Positions 53,201 to 59,073 of a stretch of 64,000 bases of DNA are shown one piece after another. The translations under genes and the position numbers were made by a program. Position 1 is the stretch's first letter. The number at the start of each line of letters is the position of its first letter. The notes beneath the pieces are model-generated. The model was not told the origin of the DNA. It saw only the letters and a program-made list of their open reading frames with translations, and made no database searches. The DNA is from Mucilaginibacter pedocola. Its GTDB lineage: Bacteria; Bacteroidota; Bacteroidia; Sphingobacteriales; Sphingobacteriaceae. The DNA is taken from contig NZ_MBTF01000012.1 of NCBI RefSeq assembly GCF_002013915.1, forward strand, positions 62,001-126,000, read 5' to 3'.

Positions 53201-55060
53201 AATCGCAGGCAACAGATACACATTGTAGGCGAGTATGCCAAAAAGATGATCGAGAATTACCGCGACGCCCTACAATTTGTTGAGGACTATTTCCAACTTA
53301 ATTACTCATCCTTCCTGGGTAAATACTTTAAGGGCAGCCGCCAAAAAGAGATAAACCTCAACATGACTCCCGAAAAGTTCAAGCAGCTTTTTGGCGAATT
53401 GTCGCCTGCGCAGTTGGCCATTGTAAACGACGACACCTCTAAATACATGGTAGTAGCCGCCGGGCCGGGTAGCGGTAAAACAAGGTTATTGGTACATAAA
53501 CTTGCCTCGTTGTGGTACATGGAGGATGTAAAGCACGAGCAATTGCTGATGTTGGCCTTCTCGAGGGCAGCCGTAACCGAGTTTAAAAAACGGCTTTTGA
53601 AGCTGGTAGGTAATGCAGCTCATTTTATGGAGATCAAAACGTTCCACTCCTACTGTTTCGACCTGTTGGGTAAAGTTGGTAGCCTGGAGCGGTCTGAGGA
53701 TATCCTGAAGAACACCATTGCCAAAATAACAAGCGGCGAGGTTGAGAAAAACAAGATAACCAAAACCGTATTGGTGATAGATGAGGCGCAGGATATGAAC
53801 GCCGATGAGTATGAACTGGTGCGTATCCTAATAGCTGAAAATGAAGATATGCGGGTAATTGCCGTTGGTGATGACGACCAAAATATTTTTGAGTTCCGTA
53901 AAGCCGATTCAAGATACCTCCAGCAGCTTGCTCATTTGGAAGATGCTAAAATATTCGAACTTGTAGAGAACTACCGAAGCCGTAGTAACCTTGTAGATCT
54001 TGCCAATAAATATGCGGCAGGCATAAGCCGTCGTTTAAAAAACACCCCTATAGTACCTGTAAGCCCTACCAACGGGAAGATATTGATCACGCAGCACCGT
54101 TACGGCAATTTGGTTACCCCGGTAGTGAACGAAATACGTAATTCCTCGTTGGCAGGCACAACCTGCGTGCTTACCAAAACTAATGAGGAAGCTGCGCAAA
54201 TAACAGGACTACTGCTTAAACATGGAATAACCGCCAGGCTGATCCAAAGTAAAGAAGGCTTTAGTTTATATGATCTTGCCGAAATGCGTTACTTTTTAAA
54301 CGAGGCAGTAAATAAGAGCAGCCCGGTAACGATAGATGATGAAGCATGGGCCAATGCAAAGAAAATGCTGGCCGATAAGTTCAAAAACAGCGGCAACCTG
54401 GCTCTTTGCCTCGAACTCCTAAAAAACTTTGAGGCAACTAATAATAAACAAAAATACACGTCGGACCTGGAGATGTTCATTCGCGAATCGGGACCGGAAG
54501 ACTTTTACGCGCAAAGGGGCGAGACTATATTTGTTTCTACCATACACAAGGCAAAGGGTAAAGAATACGACAACGTTTTTTTAATGCTGGAAGGGCTGCG
54601 CGACACTACCGATGATATAAAGCGCCAGGTATACGTGGCCATTACACGCGCCAAACAGAATCTGCATATCCATACTAATGGTACACAGTTCGATAACACG
54701 CACACCGACGGCATGGAGCGATTTATTAACATACAACAAAATGAATTACCTGCCGAACTATTGATAAATGCGGGCCACAAAGACGTTTGGTTAGATCATT
54801 TTGCCAATACGCAATCCTATATAAATGGCTTAATGGCCGGCGATGCCTTAATCGTTGATGGCGACGAATGCTTAACCGGCACAGGGCGCCCTGTCTTAAT
54901 GTTTTCTACAGAGTTTTCTGAAATGCTAAAAACGAAAGCAGCCTTAGGTTATAGAGCCAAAAGCGCCAAGGTAAATTTTGTTGTTCATTGGCGCGGAGAA
55001 GACCGTAAGCGAGAACTGGTAGTTGTATTGCCCACCATAACCTGCGAAAGAATCGCTTAG
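50258..55060 (+). CDS. Fusion of exonuclease-like domain, RecQ helicase and UvrD-type helicase
   Basis: 1600 residues with three nucleic-acid modules. (1) N-terminal DEDD exonuclease-like domain, ~1-190: TFIDIETN (Asp8, Glu10), CGHNIIDHD (Asp56), NNPLNDS (Asp112); Asn is where DEDDh enzymes have His. (2) A Cys cluster near 230 (CITGCEYCNMGW). (3) RecQ: FPTGGGKSITFQVPAL (~286-301), FVIDEAHCFSAWGQAFRVDY (~384), VQEAGRAGRDE (~577). (4) A linker with winged-helix-like segments to ~1050. (5) SF1 UvrD/Rep helicase: AAGPGSGKTRLLVHKL (~1067), VIDEAQDMNADEYELV (~1173), GDDDQNIFEFRKA (~1204), TIHKAKGKEYDNVFLM (~1427), VAITRAKQ (~1460). The start TTG at 50258 fits MKTITFIDIE. Likely DNA repair or defence. 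Confidence 0.88.
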   Translation: MKTITFIDIETNPNTKAVLDMGGIKEDGAPFHDRSPTAFSEFIRGSEFICGHNIIDHDIKYIGSLLAQAGIAPGNYIDTLYLSPLLFPSKPYHALIKDEKLNYDDVNNPLNDSIKAKELFYDEVAAFNRLDDRMKQIFSLLLQYDEHFNGFFNYLNYEAFFTNLPALIREVFADEICFNANLHSLVANHPVEFAYALSLIYANPRGNVIPGWVLSNYPYVENVLHLLRSKPCITGCEYCNMGWNVHFGLKKFFNYNSFRLYDGEPLQQKAAEAAVNNKSFLAVFPTGGGKSITFQVPALMAGENTNALTVVISPLQSLMKDQVDNLEKNQITTAVTINGLLDPIERAKSFERVEDGSANMLYISPESLRSRSIEKLLKGRTIARFVIDEAHCFSAWGQAFRVDYLYIGDFIKQLQMAKSQPEPIPVSCFTATAKQKVIEDICDYFEQKLGLQLERFTTGAARKNLQYRVLPKGDEEAKYQTVRNIITDKECPTIVYVSRTKRAEMLAKRLKEDGINAKAFHGKMDPQAKTTNQNAFLAGEVDVMVATSAFGMGVDKKDVGVVIHYDISDSLENYVQEAGRAGRDENINADCYVLFHNDDLDKHFIMLNQTKLSIKEIQQVWKAIKELTRFRSTVSNSALEIARIAGWDDNVAEIETRVTTAIAALEDAGYLKRGQNSPRIFANSILAKSANEAVEKIMRSDRFVDKQKEKAIRIIKKLFSSKGRKQLTDEAGESRVDYISDHLGIVKEDVINIINLLREENILADNQDLTAFIKRGENKNRSLAIVETFNKIEKCLARTVSETPTNLQLKELNEHIENSGCADVTPNKIKTTINFWAIKNWVKRKVSEVSKNQIYIHSQLTPDLLNEKITARHELARFIVEYLYKKVEQSTSADNDKPEILVEFSVHELKYAYEQRINMFQQSITIADVEDTLFYLSRIEAIKIEGGFLVVYNKLTVERLELDNKRRYRAEDYQKLEQFYQNRRQQIHIVGEYAKKMIENYRDALQFVEDYFQLNYSSFLGKYFKGSRQKEINLNMTPEKFKQLFGELSPAQLAIVNDDTSKYMVVAAGPGSGKTRLLVHKLASLWYMEDVKHEQLLMLAFSRAAVTEFKKRLLKLVGNAAHFMEIKTFHSYCFDLLGKVGSLERSEDILKNTIAKITSGEVEKNKITKTVLVIDEAQDMNADEYELVRILIAENEDMRVIAVGDDDQNIFEFRKADSRYLQQLAHLEDAKIFELVENYRSRSNLVDLANKYAAGISRRLKNTPIVPVSPTNGKILITQHRYGNLVTPVVNEIRNSSLAGTTCVLTKTNEEAAQITGLLLKHGITARLIQSKEGFSLYDLAEMRYFLNEAVNKSSPVTIDDEAWANAKKMLADKFKNSGNLALCLELLKNFEATNNKQKYTSDLEMFIRESGPEDFYAQRGETIFVSTIHKAKGKEYDNVFLMLEGLRDTTDDIKRQVYVAITRAKQNLHIHTNGTQFDNTHTDGMERFINIQQNELPAELLINAGHKDVWLDHFANTQSYINGLMAGDALIVDGDECLTGTGRPVLMFSTEFSEMLKTKAALGYRAKSAKVNFVVHWRGEDRKRELVVVLPTITCERIA

Positions 55061-55065
55061 CCCCT

Positions 55066-56898
55066 CTACTTCATCAACCTCAATATCTTCTTGAATATCT
55101 TTGTATTACTAAAAACACCCCTAAAATCGCCGGAGTGCGGACCGTAGGCAAATACAGGTACGGGCGTGCCGGTATGGTCGTTGGTGCTGAAGTTGCCCAG
55201 TACGTATCCGTTTTTGATATCACCATCCAGCAGGGTCAGGCCGCCGGTTTCGTGGTCGGCGGTTACTATTACCAGGGTTTCGCCATCGGCATCTGCAAAG
55301 CGGAGGGCTTCGCCTACCATGCGGTCGAAATCGGCATTTTCGGTTATTACCTGCGCAAGGTTATTGGCATGGCCGCCATAATCTATTTGCGAGCCTTCGG
55401 CCATCATGAAGAAGCCCTTAGGGTGGTTTTTAAATGCGGTAGTTACTTTCTTAAATGCCTGTGTAAGCACATCGCCTCTGCCTTCTATTTTTGGCCGGGT
55501 TACGCTGTCATCCATCAGAGCTAATACTTTCTTTGCGGGCGTTTTTAAAAACTCATCAAAATTGCGGATAACCGTATAGCCCCGCTGCTTCATTTTATCC
55601 AACACGGGTACGCCATCAACTTTAGTAGTGAAATGACCGTAAGCAGAGCCAAAGAAGATGTCGATATCCGATTTAAGTATGTCTGCTGCTATGCCTGCAT
55701 TATCGCTGCGTTCGCTTCGGTGGGCATAAAAGGCGGCGGGTGTTGCATCGGTGAGTTCGCAGATGGCAATGTCTGCCGTTTTCTTACCGGCGGCATGCGC
55801 ATATACTGCTAATGAGGATAATGTTTTATCGGCAGCATCAACCCCTACTGCCCTGTCGTTAGTTTTTTGCCCGGTGGCGAATGCTGTAGCGCCGGCAGCC
55901 GAATCTGTAATGTAAGCATCGGCTGCGTTGGTTACCGAAAAGCCCGTGTTCTTCATCTGGAAGATATTTAGTTGCCCGCGGTTGGCGGTATAGGTAGCAT
56001 ACAGTTGAGCCAAGCCCATGCCGTCGCCAATGCAAAGGATGATATTTTTTACCTTTTTGATGCTGCCGTCGGCTTTGAAAGTTGGCTTGTAAACGGGATA
56101 TGCGGTCGGCGCAAGGTATTCGCTTTTGGCTTTGGCGTTCAGGAAATCACCGAGGCCTTCAATATCATCCGTGCCAATTACATCCACCCCTAAACGCATC
56201 AGCGCCAGCCAACTGCTTTTGGTATCGGGGCTTTCCCAAAACCTTATCATTTTACCGGCAGCATGTACGCTATCAATGGCTCCCTTAACGCGTTTCTTCT
56301 CTTCCTTGTTTAAAACACCCTTGCCATTCCAGCGCACGTACCTGCCAAGCGGAAAACTCACCAAGCCTATCTTCTGCCATTGCTGCGGGGTAAAGCCGTT
56401 TAGGTGGTCAACATCGAAGGTTATCCAGTCCGGGTAATCGGGCATTTCGGCGGCGGGCGGTACGGCGCCCGTCATTACTATGGATAACCTGTTCGGTTTG
56501 GCCGGCGACGAAATATACTGCGCGAATGGCTTAAGCTCTTCTATAACCAGCGGCAACACGGCTTTGTGGTTCTCTTTTATCTCGATAAGCAGGCGAAGTT
56601 TACGCTGCGGGTCGCGCTGCAATTTTTCGGCAAGGGGTTCCAGGTACAGGGCTTTCAGCGAGCGCTTCTCGTTGATCTCATCCTTGCTATGCGCCACCAT
56701 CAAGCGTCCGTTAACCGCGTACACATCCGCCTCTATAGAGCCGAATCCCTTTTCGTAAGCGCGAAGGAATGGTATGTTGTTCTTATAATCGTTATGCGAA
56801 TGTGCATTGGCAACCGTGTAGGGTTTTATTTGTGCGATGCTTGTTTGGTATGCAAACGAAACTATCGCTATAGCCAGGGTTTGAGAAAGTTTTTTCAA
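55066..56898 (-). CDS. Exported two-domain phosphohydrolase: GDPD/PLC-like domain fused to alkaline phosphatase
   Basis: About 610 residues. I choose a TTG start at 56898, giving the clean signal peptide (M)KKLSQTLAIAIVSFAYQTSIAQ; the ATG at 56928 lies upstream of a TACATTTG promoter element and is probably not transcribed. The first domain (~25-260) has ANAHSHNDYKN, FGSIEADVYAVNGRLMVAHS and WITFDVDHLNGFT, like GDPD/PI-PLC TIM barrels. The second (~285-610) is an alkaline phosphatase: ILCIGDGMGLAQLYA, nucleophile Ser in ITDSAAGATAFATG, MMAEGSQIDYGGHANN and VTADHETGG. It could cleave a phosphodiester and then release phosphate. Periplasmic. Confidence 0.88.
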   Translation of the reverse strand: MKKLSQTLAIAIVSFAYQTSIAQIKPYTVANAHSHNDYKNNIPFLRAYEKGFGSIEADVYAVNGRLMVAHSKDEINEKRSLKALYLEPLAEKLQRDPQRKLRLLIEIKENHKAVLPLVIEELKPFAQYISSPAKPNRLSIVMTGAVPPAAEMPDYPDWITFDVDHLNGFTPQQWQKIGLVSFPLGRYVRWNGKGVLNKEEKKRVKGAIDSVHAAGKMIRFWESPDTKSSWLALMRLGVDVIGTDDIEGLGDFLNAKAKSEYLAPTAYPVYKPTFKADGSIKKVKNIILCIGDGMGLAQLYATYTANRGQLNIFQMKNTGFSVTNAADAYITDSAAGATAFATGQKTNDRAVGVDAADKTLSSLAVYAHAAGKKTADIAICELTDATPAAFYAHRSERSDNAGIAADILKSDIDIFFGSAYGHFTTKVDGVPVLDKMKQRGYTVIRNFDEFLKTPAKKVLALMDDSVTRPKIEGRGDVLTQAFKKVTTAFKNHPKGFFMMAEGSQIDYGGHANNLAQVITENADFDRMVGEALRFADADGETLVIVTADHETGGLTLLDGDIKNGYVLGNFSTNDHTGTPVPVFAYGPHSGDFRGVFSNTKIFKKILRLMK

Positions 56899-56914
56899 AG
56901 CAAATGGTAAAGCA

Positions 56915-56922
56915 CAAATGTA
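56915..56922 (-). promoter_or_regulatory. -7 promoter element of the GDPD-alkaline phosphatase gene
   Basis: TACATTTG on the minus strand matches TAnnTTTG. It lies inside the frame that starts at 56928 and 17 nt before the preferred TTG start at 56898. No well-spaced -33 element was seen. Confidence 0.45.
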
Positions 56923-56975
56923 AAGCAAGCCTGTTAAAACCTTTTAAGTTTAACGTTAAAATAAAGTGCAATGCG

Positions 56976-56983
56976 TATGTTTG
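56976..56983 (+). promoter_or_regulatory. -7 promoter element of the small ATPase gene
   Basis: TATGTTTG matches TAnnTTTG, 13 nt before the ATG at 56996, and argues against a start at 56966. Confidence 0.45.
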
Positions 56984-56995
56984 GATTATAGCACC

Positions 56996-57727
56996 ATGCC
57001 CTACCTCTCCCGTATATCTCTGCCGCCATTGCAATATGGTTACCTGCAAAACATCCCCAGCCTGCGCGATGGTTTGCAGCTGAACCTTACTACCAACGTT
57101 ACTTTCTTCGTAGGCGAGAACGGTTCAGGTAAATCAACCCTGCTGGAAGCCATTGCCGAGCAATGCGGTTTTAGCCTGCGTGGCGGCAACCGCAACCACA
57201 ACATGAATACGGGTTACCGGTTCAATGGTTACGAAACCCCGCTGGCGCGATTTATACAATTAGGCTGGACACCCAAACGCATTAACGAAGGCTTTTTTAT
57301 GCGTGCAGAAAGCTTTTTCAATTTTGCATCGTACATTGATGAGCTGGCGCAGGAAGATTCGCGCATTTTGAATGCTTACGGTGGTCGCTCGCTGAACGAA
57401 CAATCGCATGGCGAGTCGTTCCTTTCCTTATTCAACAATCAATTCGAATCGGGTGTTTATATCCTCGACGAGCCCGAAGCTGCCCTTTCCCCGGCACGTA
57501 TATTGGCATTCATGTCCGTCATCCACAATCTCGACCGCAGCGGCCGTGCGCAATTCATCATTGCCACACATTCGCCTATGCTTATTTGCTATCCCGGTGC
57601 TACCATTTACCAGTTTGATGATAACGGCGTGCGCCGAACCACCTACGAGGATACTGAGCACTATTACCTCACCAAATCTTTCCTGAATAACCCTGATGCT
57701 TATTTGAGGCATTTGACAGGGGAATGA
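56996..57727 (+). CDS. Small ABC/SMC-type ATPase (AAA family ATPase)
   Basis: A 243-residue soluble ATP-binding protein. Walker A is FVGENGSGKSTLLEAIAEQC (about residues 38-57), a signature-like HGESFLSLF, Walker B GVYILDEPEAALSPARI with the Glu, and the switch His in FIIATHSPML. It belongs to the single-domain predicted ATPases that bind ATP as dimers; no membrane partner is next to it, so it is not a normal transporter. The role is unknown. The start at 56996 (MPYLSRISLPP) follows the promoter element; it is divergent from the phosphatase gene. Confidence 0.85.
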   Translation: MPYLSRISLPPLQYGYLQNIPSLRDGLQLNLTTNVTFFVGENGSGKSTLLEAIAEQCGFSLRGGNRNHNMNTGYRFNGYETPLARFIQLGWTPKRINEGFFMRAESFFNFASYIDELAQEDSRILNAYGGRSLNEQSHGESFLSLFNNQFESGVYILDEPEAALSPARILAFMSVIHNLDRSGRAQFIIATHSPMLICYPGATIYQFDDNGVRRTTYEDTEHYYLTKSFLNNPDAYLRHLTGE

Positions 57728-57748
57728 TTTACACGAATACTTAGCCTG

Positions 57749-58684
57749 TTAACGTTTAGGATATTTCAACAAAAAGCCTTTAAAAATCTGCAATTGCCTT
57801 TTCAGCCCAGCTTTTTCTGCCGGTGTTATTTCTACTATCTTTTCACCCTTATCCCCCTCATATTTAACACTCGCCTTTTCTGCTGTAACAATTTCCACCA
57901 ACAGGTCTATATATTCCGGTTTATAAGCTACATCTTCAGTGTTCGATTCAGTAACTGTTCCGTTGGTGTTGGAGTGAGAGAAAAACCGCTCCTTATATAC
58001 AATTTCTTCGCCATCTACATTAAACACCGCTTTCTCTACATACAGGTTAGTTTTTGATGTAACCTCTAAATTAAAGTATAACCTGCTGGTAACAGAAACC
58101 CGCCCCATCCCTAACCAAATTTTATTAGGTCGGGAAGAATTATACGTCGCTTTATCATATATCGATATCTCTTGTGTTATTTCATCTTTAGAGCGATCTG
58201 CGTTTTGATATAGCTTTTTGAATAAAGCGCTATCCAGCGGTATGGGTTCAAGCAACTTCAGTGCTTTCTCCTCTATCTCTAAAAAATAAAGCTCACCATA
58301 TCTGCGTTCGGCCCGCGCGCTGTCTACGGCAGTCATCTTTTTAGGTGGTTCTTCTACCTTTGGTTCGTTAGTTACGTTCCGCGGAATATAAAAATAGATG
58401 AGGTATATAAAAAACGCTGCTATAACGGCTATAAAGACTAAAATTGCTTTGAGGCAGCCAAATCCCTTTTTAGGTGGCTCGGCAAAACCCTGCCCAAAGC
58501 TGGTTTGGGGCCCGCTATCCGAAAGCTTAATGCGCACGTTATATGCGGCCTCTTTCTCCTGCCTTTCCTCGGCATCGTCGTAGTTGTATACGCTACCGCA
58601 ATAATCACAGCGGCTTTTCACAGGGCTTTCAATAATAAGTGTTGCGCCGCAGTTGGTACAGGTGTTAGGTTTTATCTTGGCCAT
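57749..58684 (-). CDS. Zinc-ribbon, single-pass membrane protein (longer paralogue)
   Basis: A 311-residue protein of unknown function. N-terminal zinc ribbon CTNCGATLIIESPVKSRCDYC (read with the preceding residues; Cys at about 9, 12, 26, 29), then a linker, one membrane segment (ILVFIAVIAAFFIYLIYFYI, ~83-102) and a ~200-residue C-terminal domain with strand-rich segments (KIWLGMGRVSVTSRLYFNLE). Its first 40 residues are similar to the small protein encoded at 58770, and both follow a copy of the end of the cytochrome gene, so they arose by tandem duplication. Confidence 0.75.
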   Translation of the reverse strand: MAKIKPNTCTNCGATLIIESPVKSRCDYCGSVYNYDDAEERQEKEAAYNVRIKLSDSGPQTSFGQGFAEPPKKGFGCLKAILVFIAVIAAFFIYLIYFYIPRNVTNEPKVEEPPKKMTAVDSARAERRYGELYFLEIEEKALKLLEPIPLDSALFKKLYQNADRSKDEITQEISIYDKATYNSSRPNKIWLGMGRVSVTSRLYFNLEVTSKTNLYVEKAVFNVDGEEIVYKERFFSHSNTNGTVTESNTEDVAYKPEYIDLLVEIVTAEKASVKYEGDKGEKIVEITPAEKAGLKRQLQIFKGFLLKYPKR

Positions 58685-58689
58685 TGTAT

Positions 58690-58745
58690 TTACTTCTGCA
58701 TCGATAAGAAAGTCACCAACGATGCAAATTCAGCGTAAGATAGCG
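58690..58745 (-). pseudogene. Duplicated remnant of the 3' end of the PVC-type cytochrome gene
   Basis: Minus-strand reading gives LSYAEFASLVTFLSMQK followed by a stop, against LSYDEFASLVTFLSMQK and a stop at the end of the gene at 59074: one difference in 17 residues. The nucleotide repeat spans about 55 nt (compare 58690-58745 with 59074-59130). It has no start or upstream part and lies 5 nt before the start of the longer zinc-ribbon gene, just as the real end lies 7 nt before the shorter one. Confidence 0.85.
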
Positions 58746-58769
58746 TTTCGGGCAATGAGTTTAATATAA

Positions 58770-59066
58770 TTAATATATTATGTTGAACACTATCGAAAAT
58801 ATTAAAGCCGCTAAAGCCACCGCAACCATAGATGTTAAAATAATAAGCTGTTTTCTGGCATCCCGTTCGGTCCATGTCGGGTCGGGGGTTCCTGTATACT
58901 TTGATACAGCCGGCTTAGCGGGAACAGAAGTTTTAACAGCAGTACTTTCAATCTCTCTCTCAATAAAAAAAGTACTGCCGCAGTATTTACACTCTAATGT
59001 ATCTGAATTTAAGCGCTGCAGGCCTGCACCACAATTAACACACGCATTTGAGCTGAGGTTTGCCAT
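58770..59066 (-). CDS. Small zinc-ribbon, single-pass membrane protein
   Basis: 98 residues: a zinc ribbon with CVNCG and CKYCGSTFFIERE (Cys pairs near residues 9-12 and 26-29), a polar linker with PAKPAVSKYTGTPDPTWTER, and a C-terminal membrane helix (LIILTSMVAVALAALIFSIV). The N-terminus (MANLSSNACVNCGAGL) is paralogous to that of the 311-residue protein downstream. It starts 7 nt after the cytochrome gene stop, so it is likely cotranscribed. Function unknown. Confidence 0.75.
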   Translation of the reverse strand: MANLSSNACVNCGAGLQRLNSDTLECKYCGSTFFIEREIESTAVKTSVPAKPAVSKYTGTPDPTWTERDARKQLIILTSMVAVALAALIFSIVFNIIY

Positions 59067-59073
59067 AGCCGCT

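Noticed and set aside
58746..58875. Upstream part of the small frame ending in the cytochrome tail copy
   Set aside because: Only the last ~17 codons match the cytochrome gene. The upstream codons read through the end of the small zinc-ribbon gene and the gap, so it is a fossil rather than a gene.
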